Of a stretch of DNA of 64,000 nucleotides, positions 17,866 to 26,629 are shown piece by piece. The notes beneath the pieces are model-generated. The model saw only the letters and a program-made list of their open reading frames with translations, had not been told where the DNA came from and ran no database searches. Source of the DNA: Hyphomonas oceanitis SCH89 (GTDB lineage: Bacteria > Pseudomonadota > Alphaproteobacteria > Caulobacterales > Hyphomonadaceae). Position numbers and translations under genes: made by a program. How positions within the stretch are numbered: the stretch's first letter is position 1; each line of letters begins with the position of its first letter. The stretch is from the NCBI RefSeq assembly GCF_000685295.1, contig NZ_ARYL01000003.1, forward strand, positions 1 to 64,000, written 5' to 3'.

Positions 17866-19170
17866 TTATGTCGGGTCCGCAATCGCGGCGCCGTCCCGCT
17901 TGTAGACATGGCCGTCCTTCATGATGAAATCGACCTGCTCAAGGATCGAGATATCCTTGATCGGGTCGCCGCTGACCGCCACCAGATCTGCCGCGCAGCC
18001 GACATCGAGGCAGCCGAGCATGCCGGCCTTGTCGAGCGCTTCGGCGGCGGTTGCTGTGGCTGCGGTGATGGCCTGCATCGGCGTCATGCCGAACTGAACC
18101 ATGCGCGAGAATTGTTTCGGGTTGTCGCCATGCGGATAGACGCCCGAGTCAGACCCGAACACCATTTTCACGCCGGCCTTGTTGGCTTCTGTGAAGCTGG
18201 CGCGCTGGATTTTCGAGATCGCGCGTTCCTTGTCCATGGATTCTGCCAGCACGCCATTCTTCTCGCCTTCGGCCAGCGTGTATTCGGTGTTGTAAATGTC
18301 CATCGAGAGATAGGCGCCCTTTTCCTTGGCGAGCGCGATTGTCTCGTCGTCCAGAATGCTGGCGTGTTCGATTGTGTCGACTCCGGCGATAAGGGCGTTG
18401 CGTATGCCGACCGTGCCATGGGCGTGGCTGGCGACTTTCAGGCCGCGTGCGTGCGCTTCTTCGACAGCGGCCGTGAGCTCTTCCAGGGTGCCCTGCGCGG
18501 CGCCGAGGGACGTGCCCTTGGAGAACACGCCGCCGGTGGAACAGGTCTTGATAAGGTCAACGCCATACTTGATGTTCTCACGCACCTGCGCGCGCATTTC
18601 CCAAGGACTGTTGGCCACGCGCTCACCCTTCAGGGCGTATTCCGACGGCAGCAGGTTGTTATCCGAGCAGTGACCACCCGTGATGCCGACCGGCGGGCCG
18701 GAGACGTACATGCGCGGGCCGGGCACTTCACCCTCATTGATGGCGTCGCGCAGAGCGACATCGCCATAGCTGCCGGCGCCGACATTGCGGACCGTGGTGA
18801 AGCCGGACAGCAGCGTACGGCGGGCATTCTTTACACCCTTGATGGCCTGGCGCTCGTCCGACAGGGCGAGCGAGGCATAGCCGCCGTCTGTGGGGTCGCT
18901 GGTCAAATGGGCATGCATGTCGATAAAGCCGGGCAGCACCGTCTCGGATGACAGGTCGATCACTGTGGCCCCACGCGGCACCTTGATGGCTTTCTGGGTG
19001 CCAGAGGCCGTCACTTTGCCCTCTTCAATGACCAGCGCGACGTCTTTCAGCACTTTGCCGCTGACCGGATCGACGAGGCTGCCTGCCTTTACATAGACAG
19101 GCTGGGCCTGAGCGATGGCGCCGGTTGCGAGCATGGCGGCTGACAGGAGCAGCGAGCGGGAAAACATCAT
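17866..19170 (-). CDS. Secreted amidohydrolase (imidazolonepropionase/Xaa-Pro dipeptidase-like)
   Basis: A 434-residue metal-dependent amidohydrolase with a signal peptide (cleavage near AQA-QP, residues 21-24), so periplasmic. Metal ligands are seen in DMHAH (about 81), a Lys in LIKTCSTGG, HAHG (about 227), IEHAS (about 248) and Asp in FGSDSGVYPHG (about 316). The family hydrolyses dipeptides or cyclic amides. Two adjacent ATGs are possible; AAGG lies upstream. It heads the coupled run with the hydroxylase, SnoaL-like and GNAT genes and is divergent from an enoyl-CoA hydratase. Confidence 0.9.
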   Translation of the reverse strand: MMFSRSLLLSAAMLATGAIAQAQPVYVKAGSLVDPVSGKVLKDVALVIEEGKVTASGTQKAIKVPRGATVIDLSSETVLPGFIDMHAHLTSDPTDGGYASLALSDERQAIKGVKNARRTLLSGFTTVRNVGAGSYGDVALRDAINEGEVPGPRMYVSGPPVGITGGHCSDNNLLPSEYALKGERVANSPWEMRAQVRENIKYGVDLIKTCSTGGVFSKGTSLGAAQGTLEELTAAVEEAHARGLKVASHAHGTVGIRNALIAGVDTIEHASILDDETIALAKEKGAYLSMDIYNTEYTLAEGEKNGVLAESMDKERAISKIQRASFTEANKAGVKMVFGSDSGVYPHGDNPKQFSRMVQFGMTPMQAITAATATAAEALDKAGMLGCLDVGCAADLVAVSGDPIKDISILEQVDFIMKDGHVYKRDGAAIADPT

Positions 19171-19320
19171 GGGAAGGCCTTGTTCATCTGCGATTTGCGC
19201 GACTATCAGGGCCAAATCGCCGGACGGTCAACCCGGGTGCAGCTTTCCCCTGCGACGCGCTTGACGTTGGGCGTCTGGCAGGCAGTGTGTCGCCAGCAAT
19301 TGCCCAAAGGGAGATACAAG

Positions 19321-20232
19321 ATGGCGCAGCCGAAAAAGTTCGAGCAGATTATCCTGGATATTGAGGATGGCGTTGCCATTCTGACGCTCAACCGCCCCGA
19401 AAAGATGAACGCCTTCACGGGCAAGATGATGTACGAGATGATCGAAGCCTTCGATATCACGGACGCCGATGACAGCGTACGCGCCGTGATCGTGACCGGC
19501 TCGGGCGATCGCGCATTCTGCGCCGGCGCTGACCTCTCCGAAGGCGCCAAAACGTTCGACTATGATGCCCGTGCCGATTCCGGGGAGGCAGGACGCACGC
19601 AGGACGTGGATATCCAGCGCGATGGCGGTGGCCGCGTGACCCTGCGCATCTTTGACAGCCTCAAGCCCGTGATCGGCGCCATCAACGGCGCGGCCGTCGG
19701 TATCGGTGTGACGATGCAGCTGCCCATGGATATCCGCATTGCATCTGACAATGCGCGCTTCGGCTTTGTATTCAACCGCCGCGGCATCAACCCGGAAGCG
19801 GCGTCGAGCTACTTCCTGCCGCGCCTCGTCGGCATCCAGCAGGCGCTGGCCTGGTGCTATTCCGGCCGCGTGTTCCCGGCTTCTGAAGCGCTTTCCGGTG
19901 GCCTCGTGCTGTCCGTCCATCCGCAGGCCGAGCTGCTTGACGTCGCAAAGGCCATGGCACGCGAGATTGCGGACAATACGGCCGCCGTCTCCACGTCGCT
20001 GACGCGCCAGATGATGTGGCGCATGCTGGGTGCCAGCCACCCGATGGAAGCGCATATCGTGGATTCCGCTGCGATCTACTCGCGCGGCAAGACGCCGGAC
20101 GCGAAAGAGGGCGTGATGAGCTTCCTCGAGAAGCGCAAGCCGGAATACCCGGTCAAAGTGTCCGACGGCATGCCGAACTTCTTCCCCTGGTGGGAAGAGC
20201 CTGAGTTCGAGTGGATCGGCGGCAAGGACTAA
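19321..20232 (+). CDS. Enoyl-CoA hydratase/isomerase
   Basis: A 303-residue crotonase-fold enzyme. The first oxyanion-hole segment is DRAFCAGADLSEG and the second GAINGAAVGIGVTMQLPMD. Glu at the usual catalytic position is in the RRGINPEAASSYFLPR segment. It hydrates 2-enoyl-CoA. The length, with a C-terminal tail rich in Pro, Phe and Trp, is slightly longer than the classical 260 residues. The ATG at 19321 follows AAGGGAG; the open frame reaches further upstream without such a site. The epoxide hydrolase gene follows after 5 bp. Confidence 0.93.
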   Translation: MAQPKKFEQIILDIEDGVAILTLNRPEKMNAFTGKMMYEMIEAFDITDADDSVRAVIVTGSGDRAFCAGADLSEGAKTFDYDARADSGEAGRTQDVDIQRDGGGRVTLRIFDSLKPVIGAINGAAVGIGVTMQLPMDIRIASDNARFGFVFNRRGINPEAASSYFLPRLVGIQQALAWCYSGRVFPASEALSGGLVLSVHPQAELLDVAKAMAREIADNTAAVSTSLTRQMMWRMLGASHPMEAHIVDSAAIYSRGKTPDAKEGVMSFLEKRKPEYPVKVSDGMPNFFPWWEEPEFEWIGGKD

Positions 20233-20237
20233 ACGCC

Positions 20238-21206
20238 ATGACGCCGGAATTCCAGTTCGTTGAAACCAATGGCGTAAAAATCCGTGTGGCCGTGGCGGGA
20301 GAGGGGCCTCTGGTCGTTCTCGTGCACGGCTTCCCGGAGAGCTGGTATTCCTGGCGTCACCAGATCGAAGGGTTGTCGAAGGCAGGTTACCGTGTCGCGG
20401 CGCTGGACGTGCGCGGGTATGGCGGCTCTGACCGGCCGCATGCAGTCGAAGCCTATGACATGGAAAGCCTCACCGGCGATGTGGCCGGTGTGGCGAAGGC
20501 CCTGTCGCCCGGCGAGAAGGCTGTGGTCGTCGGCCATGACTGGGGCTCGCCAATTGCGTGGAATACGGCCCGCCTGCATGCGGACACGTTCCGCGCTGTG
20601 GCCGGCCTCTCCGTGCCCTATATTCCGCCGGGCGAGATCGTGTTCATTGATGCGGTGAGGGCATTCTTCACTGCGCGGGGGTTGTTCTTTTACCAGGTCT
20701 ATTTTCAGGATCAGGGCCCGCCGGAGGCTGAGCTGGAAAACGATCCGGCCGAGACGATCCGCAAGTTCTACTATGCTATTTCGGGTGATGCCCCCGAGGG
20801 TACCTGGCCCACCGACAAGAAGCATGGTGACACGCTGCTCCACCGCTTGCCGGAGCCGCCGATGCCGCTGCCCTGGCTGTCGGAAGAAGATGTTGCCTAT
20901 TATGACTCGCAGTTCCGTGAGTCCGGCTTTCGTGGCCCGCTCAACCGGTATCGCAACTGGCACCGCGACCACGCCTACCTGACTGGGCATGCGGCGCCGA
21001 TGACCATTGCTCAGCCTTCGCTCTATATCGGGGGCACCAAGGATCTCGTGCTGAAGATGTCGCCGGGCGACATGCTGGCCGCAATGAAGGCGAGCCTAGG
21101 TGACCTGCGCGGTGCGACCTTGCTGGAAGGCTGCGGCCACTGGACCCAGCAGGAGCGGCCTGAAGAGGTCAACAAGCTCCTCCTTGATTGGCTCGGCGGG
21201 CTTTGA
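20238..21206 (+). CDS. Alpha/beta hydrolase, epoxide hydrolase type
   Basis: A 322-residue alpha/beta hydrolase. The oxyanion motif is HGFPESWYSWR (about 30-40), the nucleophile Asp101 lies in GHDWGSP and the base His301 in GCGHWTQQE. Asp rather than Ser as nucleophile and the cap-domain Tyr in NRYRNWHRD, a candidate ring-opening residue, point to a soluble epoxide hydrolase. It is sandwiched between an enoyl-CoA hydratase (5 bp) and a thioesterase (41 bp), suggesting processing of an unsaturated or epoxidised acyl substrate. Confidence 0.9.
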   Translation: MTPEFQFVETNGVKIRVAVAGEGPLVVLVHGFPESWYSWRHQIEGLSKAGYRVAALDVRGYGGSDRPHAVEAYDMESLTGDVAGVAKALSPGEKAVVVGHDWGSPIAWNTARLHADTFRAVAGLSVPYIPPGEIVFIDAVRAFFTARGLFFYQVYFQDQGPPEAELENDPAETIRKFYYAISGDAPEGTWPTDKKHGDTLLHRLPEPPMPLPWLSEEDVAYYDSQFRESGFRGPLNRYRNWHRDHAYLTGHAAPMTIAQPSLYIGGTKDLVLKMSPGDMLAAMKASLGDLRGATLLEGCGHWTQQERPEEVNKLLLDWLGGL

Positions 21207-21247
21207 GCCCCGTAGATTTTCGACCGAAAAACCTGAAAGGCTCCCGC

Positions 21248-21691
21248 ATGACGATCTGGCGGCAAACGAATATTGATCTCGACAAGATCACCGCGGCCCA
21301 GGAGGGCACGATGGGTGGCATCCTGGGGATCACACTCGTAAGTATTGGTGACGATACGCTGACGGCGCGCATGCCGGTGGATCACCGCACGCTTCAGCCG
21401 CATGGACGCCTGCATGGCGGCGCCTCGGTGGCGCTGGCAGAAACGGTCGGATCAATTGCCGCCAATCTCGTGCTGGACTCAAATGAGAGTGTTGGCGTCG
21501 GCCTCGAAATCAATGCCAATCATGTGCGCCCGGTGAAAGAAGGTTTCGTCTTCGGCACGGCGAAGGCAGAAGCGCTGGGCCGAACCACACAGATCTGGAC
21601 CATCCGCATCACGGATGAAGAGGATCGGCTTGTGTGCCTGTCGCGTTTCACGGTGGCCGTGATCCCGGCCAAAAGGGCCTTACCAGTCTAA
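21248..21691 (+). CDS. Hot-dog thioesterase (PaaI/YdiI type)
   Basis: A 147-residue hot-dog thioesterase that cleaves acyl- or aryl-CoA. The signature HGRLHGGASVALAETVGS (about 56-73), with the catalytic Glu in the helix, is clear. It fits the MenI/YdiI/PaaI group, but the natural substrate is not known. The ATG at 21248 has GAAAGG upstream. It is the last gene of the three-gene run starting at 19321 and converges on the topoisomerase gene. Confidence 0.9.
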   Translation: MTIWRQTNIDLDKITAAQEGTMGGILGITLVSIGDDTLTARMPVDHRTLQPHGRLHGGASVALAETVGSIAANLVLDSNESVGVGLEINANHVRPVKEGFVFGTAKAEALGRTTQIWTIRITDEEDRLVCLSRFTVAVIPAKRALPV

Positions 21692-21702
21692 TCGGAAACG
21701 GA

Positions 21703-22692
21703 TTATTTGCTGCTGGCGGCCATGATGCCCATCAGCTGGCGTTCGGCTGACAGGAGCCGCGTAGGGCCATCAGGCGCAGGCAGGGCATCGCCATTTGCCG
21801 CGAGCGTCATGATGGCGGGGTGTATATAGGACTTCTTCGCAATGGCGGGCGTGTTGCCGAGGCGTGCAGCGGCGGCTTCACTCAGCGCCTTGAGCGTAGG
21901 CTTCTCCTCGCGCATCAGCACTTCGGTCGCTGCCGTGCTGCCGCACCAAGTGCGGAAATCCTTCGCGCTGAACGCACGGCCTGTCAGATTGTGGATGAAT
22001 TCATTGACGTCTTGCGATGTGATGCAATGCCCTTCCACTTCGAACAGAGCTTGCCCCGGCAATTGTTGCAGGTGCTTGACTGCGTCGATGAGCAACTTGT
22101 CCTCGATCAGGATATCGCGCGCCTTACCGCCCTTGCCGACATAGTGCAGCTTCAGCAATTCGTCGTGGATGTCGACATGGGCGTTGGACAGTGAGACGGC
22201 GCCGATGGCGCTTGTGCGGCCTTCCTTGCCGATGCGTAGCGCGCCCTTGTCGAGCAGGCGAACGATACAGGCGCAGGCGAAGTTTGCCGGATCGTCCAGT
22301 TCAAGGAGGCGTGACTGAACCTGACGGCGAAGGGCGGGCAGGCCTCGGCCAAATTCCAGCATGTCGGCAAACTTGGCCTCATCGCGCACGCGGCGCCATT
22401 CAGGGTGGTAGATGTACTGGGTGCGGCCAGCCTCATCCTCGCCGGTGGCAAGGATGTGCGCGCGGCCCGCAGGGCTGAGCCAGACATTCTTCCAGGCAGG
22501 CGGAACGGCGAGCGTCTCCAGCCGTGAGCGTTCCTCGCCGGAAATCGTGTCGCCGCTCTCGTCGACATAGCGCCAGCCTTTGCCGCGTCGCTGGCGCCGC
22601 CAGCCGGGCTTGTCCGTGTCTGCCCAGACAAGCTTCGCATGGCGGGCGCCAACCGTTTCGCGTGCAAGGGGTACAGTCGAGCTGAAAGGCAT
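21703..22692 (-). CDS. DNA topoisomerase IB (poxvirus type)
   Basis: A 329-residue type IB topoisomerase that relaxes both positive and negative supercoils through a 3'-phosphotyrosyl intermediate. The N-terminal domain carries PAWKNVWLSP and ATGEDEAGRTQYIYHPEWR. Catalytic residues appear in IGKEGRTSAIGAVSL (Arg), the lysine in GKGGK, AKDFRTWCGS (Arg) and the nucleophile Tyr near 289 in KKSYIHP. Such enzymes are a non-essential accessory in many alphaproteobacteria. It stands alone between converging and co-directional genes. Confidence 0.95.
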   Translation of the reverse strand: MPFSSTVPLARETVGARHAKLVWADTDKPGWRRQRRGKGWRYVDESGDTISGEERSRLETLAVPPAWKNVWLSPAGRAHILATGEDEAGRTQYIYHPEWRRVRDEAKFADMLEFGRGLPALRRQVQSRLLELDDPANFACACIVRLLDKGALRIGKEGRTSAIGAVSLSNAHVDIHDELLKLHYVGKGGKARDILIEDKLLIDAVKHLQQLPGQALFEVEGHCITSQDVNEFIHNLTGRAFSAKDFRTWCGSTAATEVLMREEKPTLKALSEAAAARLGNTPAIAKKSYIHPAIMTLAANGDALPAPDGPTRLLSAERQLMGIMAASSK

Positions 22693-22759
22693 GTTCGCAG
22701 AACTCCCGCCCTGCGAACCCGGTTCCTGCCCCTTGTCAAAAATTAGCGCCGGCTCGGAT

Positions 22760-23530
22760 TTAGAAGTTCACCCGGTTGGAAACGGCGCCATCGACGATGA
22801 GATTTGCGCCTGTCGTGTAGGAGGAGAGTGGGCTTGCCAGGAACACGGCAGCGTTCGCGATCTCCTGCGGTGTGGCGCACCGGCCCATCGGGTTGCGCGA
22901 ATTGGCCTGCTTGAAGAATTCCGGCTGGTTGGTTTCGACCATGTGCCAGATGCCGCCCTCGAAATAGACCATGCCGGGCGACACCGTATTCACGCGCAGG
23001 CCGATGCCGGCATGCTGACGGGCGAGGCCCTTTGCCATGTGGATCAGTGAGGCCTTGACCGGACCGTAGGCCCCCGGGTTGTCGGCCACGGCGGCCGAGA
23101 TCGAGGTGATGATGACGAAGGCCGCGTCGCCATTGGTATTTGCGGCCTTGGTGAGGAAGGGTGATGCGGCGTCGAACGCATTGACGGCACCGAGCACGTC
23201 CAACTCGAAATTCTTCTTCCAGGCATCGGGATCATTGCCCTGCGCCATGGCGCCTGCATTCGAGATGAGGATGTCGATGCCGCCGAGTTCGTCACCAGCC
23301 GCCTTGATCCATGCCTTCAGCGCGGCGCCATCGGTTATGTCGACCGAGCCGCCTGTGGCCTTGATGCCGAGCGCTTCAAGCTCGCTCACCGCTTCAGTCA
23401 CCTGATCGGCATTTCGGGCGCAGATGGCGACATTGGCGCCTTCGGCTGCCAGCGTATCGGCGATGGAGCGGCCAATCCCGCGTGTGCCACCGAGAATGAC
23501 GGCGTTCTTGCCCTTGAGTTTGAGGTCCAT
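22760..23530 (-). CDS. Short-chain dehydrogenase/reductase
   Basis: A 256-residue classical SDR. Cofactor motif GGTRGIGRSIADTLA (residues 14-28) shows a Gly-rich Rossmann loop with Arg, consistent with NADP preference. SNAG, the Ser in ITSISAAV and the YGPVK active site are present. Substrate unknown. AAGGAGAGAACGC precedes the ATG at 23530. Upstream in-frame sequence is antisense and rejected. The 67-bp gap on the left to the topoisomerase start shows nothing else. Confidence 0.92.
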   Translation of the reverse strand: MDLKLKGKNAVILGGTRGIGRSIADTLAAEGANVAICARNADQVTEAVSELEALGIKATGGSVDITDGAALKAWIKAAGDELGGIDILISNAGAMAQGNDPDAWKKNFELDVLGAVNAFDAASPFLTKAANTNGDAAFVIITSISAAVADNPGAYGPVKASLIHMAKGLARQHAGIGLRVNTVSPGMVYFEGGIWHMVETNQPEFFKQANSRNPMGRCATPQEIANAAVFLASPLSSYTTGANLIVDGAVSNRVNF

Positions 23531-23652
23531 GCGTTCTCTCCTTGTCTGACCGCCATGATAGGCTGGTTCTTTGGTGTGCACTGTGGCGCGTCTGCGCGGA
23601 TATTCCAACTGCCCTTGCGTCGCGCCTTGCCATTGGTTCGGCTGGCTGCTTG

Positions 23653-24150
23653 ATGGGAGGCATGCAGACACTCCTTCCCCTCGCCACCGAAATCGGCGCC
23701 CGCCTCAAGGCGCGCGGCGAAACGGTCGGCATTTCCGAATCCTCCTCAGGTGGGCTGATCTCTGCCGCGCTTCTCTCGGTGCCCGGTGCCTCGGCCTATT
23801 ATCGCGGCGGCGGCGTCATTTACACGCCGCAGGCCTTTCGCGGACTGATGGGGCTGGACCGATCCGTCATGACCGATGGCATGCGTTCGTCTACCGAACC
23901 TTACGCCCGCCTTATGGCCCGTACGATACGAGGCCGTCTTCAGTCCGATTGGGGCCTCTGTGAAACAGGCGCATCAGGTCCGGGCGGGAATGGCTATGGC
24001 GATGCGTCAGGTCACACGTGTGTCGCTCTGGTTGGCGAACATGGAATCGAAGTCTCCCGCACACTGGAGACGGGGCTCGACGATCGTGTTGAAAACATGC
24101 GCCTCTTCGCCATGGATGCGCTGGAGCTGTTGCACGCTGCGCTCGCCTGA
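23653..24150 (+). CDS. CinA C-terminal-type nicotinamide-nucleotide amidase
   Basis: A 165-residue stand-alone CinA C-terminal domain (PncC type) that deamidates NMN. The conserved block is SESSSGGLISAALLSVPG, where the usual form is AESCTGG; the active-site Ser position is kept, but the following Cys-Thr is Ser-Ser. The GASGPGG loop is also present. Start choice is uncertain: ATG 23653 or ATG 23662, the latter with GGGAGG unusually close. It overlaps no neighbour. Confidence 0.82.
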   Translation: MGGMQTLLPLATEIGARLKARGETVGISESSSGGLISAALLSVPGASAYYRGGGVIYTPQAFRGLMGLDRSVMTDGMRSSTEPYARLMARTIRGRLQSDWGLCETGASGPGGNGYGDASGHTCVALVGEHGIEVSRTLETGLDDRVENMRLFAMDALELLHAALA

Positions 24151-24247
24151 CCGAGACGACGCCGCGTCATCCACGTAGTTTCCCGGATAGGCCGCAGCGG
24201 CCGGAAAGTCCGTAATGATGCTCTGTCCTCAGTAGAGGGAGAGCGAC

Positions 24248-25396
24248 ATGGATGGCAGTTTTCAGATCGAGACATCAAGGTCTCATAGCACGACAAATGG
24301 CGCTGCCGACGCAGCGTTTCGGGCCGAGGTCGATGCTTTTCTAGATACGGCGCTGACGGATGAACTGCGCGCAGCTGGCCGGGCCACAACAGGCCTCAAA
24401 TCATCGCCCGAAGCCTGTGCGGCATGGCGCGATATCTTGCTCGAACGCGGATGGGTCGCGCCGTCTTGGCCAGTCGCTTATGGTGGTGCGGGCTGGAGCA
24501 CGGAGCAAAGGCTCTATTTTGAAAACGCCAGCGCCGAACGCGATGGTCCAATCCTGCAGTCCTCCGGTGTCCGGACCATTGGCCCCCTGATTATCGCCGA
24601 GGGTACACAGGCGCAAAAGGATCGCTACCTGGCTGCCATACTCAGCGGTGCGCATGAATGGTGCCAGGGATTTTCCGAGCCGCAGGCGGGCTCTGACCTT
24701 TCTGCCCTGTCGCTCCGGGCCGAGCGCGACGGCGACGACTTCATCCTGACGGGATCAAAGCTCTGGACCAGCTTTGCCAATTACGCGACGCACATGTTCC
24801 TGCTGGCCCGCTGTGATGCCGGTTCGCATGGAGGCCATGGCCTTGTCTTCCTGCTGGTCGAGATGGACCGACCCGGTATCGAGGTGCGCCCGATCCGTTT
24901 CATTGATGGCGCGTGCGAGACCAATGAGGTTTTCTTCAATGGCGTGCGCACGCCGGCGGCGGATCGTATTGGTGATGTGGGAGAGGGCTGGAAGGCCGCC
25001 AAGCGCCTGATGGAGATTGCACGGTCCAACAACACAACAACCGGTCTGCTGCGCCGCGCCATGCGGGCGGCGAAGCAGGGCGCTGCCGAGGCAGGCTGTA
25101 TGGATGGTGAGATGCAGATGCGTCTTGCGGACATGGTAAGGCGCATTGATGCGTTTGAAGCGCTTGAGGCGCATGTCTCGGCAGGCGGAATCGATATTGG
25201 TCCGGCGCCAGCCACTTCGGCGCTCAAGCTGCTTGCGACCGAACTGCATCAGGCCATCACGGAAGTCGCAATAGACGTGGCGCCGCATTCGGCCTTCGCT
25301 CAGGAAAAGTATTTCGCGACGCGTGCGGCGACGATCTATTCAGGCACGAGTGAAGTCCATCGTAATATCCTCGCCCGCGCTATCGGCTGTCCCTAG
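24248..25396 (+). CDS. Acyl-CoA dehydrogenase
   Basis: A 382-residue flavoprotein that oxidises acyl-CoA to 2-enoyl-CoA. Signatures are WCQGFSEPQAGSDLSALSLRAERDGDD (FAD/substrate region), FILTGSKLWTSFANYA and the C-terminal ATIYSGTSEVHRNILARAIG. The usual catalytic Glu position in the last motif reads as Ser-Gly-Thr-Ser-Glu, as in the FadE-like clades that place the base elsewhere. GAGGGAGAG precedes the ATG. Electron-transfer flavoprotein genes are not in the window. Confidence 0.93.
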   Translation: MDGSFQIETSRSHSTTNGAADAAFRAEVDAFLDTALTDELRAAGRATTGLKSSPEACAAWRDILLERGWVAPSWPVAYGGAGWSTEQRLYFENASAERDGPILQSSGVRTIGPLIIAEGTQAQKDRYLAAILSGAHEWCQGFSEPQAGSDLSALSLRAERDGDDFILTGSKLWTSFANYATHMFLLARCDAGSHGGHGLVFLLVEMDRPGIEVRPIRFIDGACETNEVFFNGVRTPAADRIGDVGEGWKAAKRLMEIARSNNTTTGLLRRAMRAAKQGAAEAGCMDGEMQMRLADMVRRIDAFEALEAHVSAGGIDIGPAPATSALKLLATELHQAITEVAIDVAPHSAFAQEKYFATRAATIYSGTSEVHRNILARAIGCP

Positions 25397-25412
25397 CCAC
25401 GGCGCAGGTCGA

Positions 25413-26510
25413 TTACAGGCCCTGAGCCTTGACCTTATCCCGTCCGGCCTTCTTTGCCTCGTAGAGATACTTGTCGGCCTGCTCAATCAGTCCACGCATG
25501 GTCATGCCTGCCTCTAGGCGCGCAACGCCGAACGAGGCTGTCACGCTTGCGATACGGGTCGGGTCGCCTTCGACAGGAACTTCGGACGCCTTGAGTTCGC
25601 TCTTGATCGCCACGAGAAGATTGTAGGCGGAGACAACATCTGTCTGGGGAAGGATGATGCCGAATTCCTCGCCGCCGATCCGCGCGACCATGTCATGGCC
25701 CTTGATATTACCCTTGATGCATTGGGCGAACATTTTCAGGACGGAATCGCCTGTCTGGTGACCGAAATTGTCGTTGACCTGCTTGAACAAGTCGATGTCG
25801 GCCATAGCGAGGCAGAGCTTGCCGCCCGAAGCGAAAGCGTGGCTGATTTCTTCTTCGAGGCGGTCATCGAAAGCGCGCCGGTTGGCGATCGCAGTCAGGG
25901 GATCGCGCATGCACTGATTACGGACTTCCTCGAGTTCCTGATGCAGGGTTGCGAGCTGTTTCTGGGAATCGCTGAGGCCCTGGCTCAACTCCTTGGTCGT
26001 ATCAATCATGCGCCGATTGTCGCTGACGAGACGTGACACCAGTGATGCGAGCCCGCCGCCGGAGGATGCATCCGGAAGGCGCGTTTCGACATCATTGAGC
26101 GACGCTTGATAGGTAACATTGGTCGATACGCTCTGCTGGATAATTTCGAGAACGCTTTCGATTTCCTTTTCGATTGCGCCGCCAATGCTTTGCGTTGCGG
26201 CCTGGCCCGTGTCCGGCAGCAGCAATTCCTGGTAGATGGAATCGATATCATAAGGGCTGAGCGTGGTCTTGTTGGCCAGCAATTGATCCACGCGCTCGAC
26301 AACCTGGGCATCTTCGCCAGCAGCATAGGCATACCAGAGGGCATAGGCCTGTGGATCCGGTGGTGTGCGGTGTTGTTCAATCAGTGCAAAGGCTTTGCCC
26401 GCATTCTGATAGACTGCGGTCGCCTCCTTTGAAGCGCCGGAAGACGGCTGAACGTCATCCTCGCTCGCTCGCGCGCTATGTATCACTTTGCGTCCCCACG
26501 ACTGTGCCAT
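25413..26510 (-). CDS. Diguanylate cyclase (GGDEF domain)
   Basis: A 365-residue protein with a C-terminal GGDEF domain (about 205-365) whose active-site motif is GGEEF, plausible for c-di-GMP synthesis. The N-terminal half is soluble, helical and without transmembrane segments; a coiled-coil stretch (about 165-200) links it to the cyclase. The inhibitory I-site RxxD five residues upstream of GGEEF is KGHD here, so product inhibition may be weak. There is no clear ribosome binding site before the ATG. It converges on the acyl-CoA dehydrogenase. Confidence 0.93.
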   Translation of the reverse strand: MAQSWGRKVIHSARASEDDVQPSSGASKEATAVYQNAGKAFALIEQHRTPPDPQAYALWYAYAAGEDAQVVERVDQLLANKTTLSPYDIDSIYQELLLPDTGQAATQSIGGAIEKEIESVLEIIQQSVSTNVTYQASLNDVETRLPDASSGGGLASLVSRLVSDNRRMIDTTKELSQGLSDSQKQLATLHQELEEVRNQCMRDPLTAIANRRAFDDRLEEEISHAFASGGKLCLAMADIDLFKQVNDNFGHQTGDSVLKMFAQCIKGNIKGHDMVARIGGEEFGIILPQTDVVSAYNLLVAIKSELKASEVPVEGDPTRIASVTASFGVARLEAGMTMRGLIEQADKYLYEAKKAGRDKVKAQGL

Positions 26511-26629
26511 TAACCATAGTCTGTCTAGTGGCGCATATTTTATGCGAGGTTAATACCCGTCAGACGCGATTTCACGGAAATATACGCTAATTGTCATATT
26601 TTAAGGCAAGGATTGCGCAAAATACTACC

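Noticed and set aside
26511-26520. TTAACCAT-like CtrA half site next to the diguanylate cyclase start
   Set aside because: Only a half motif, overlapping the start codon, with no TTAA partner at the required 7-bp spacing.
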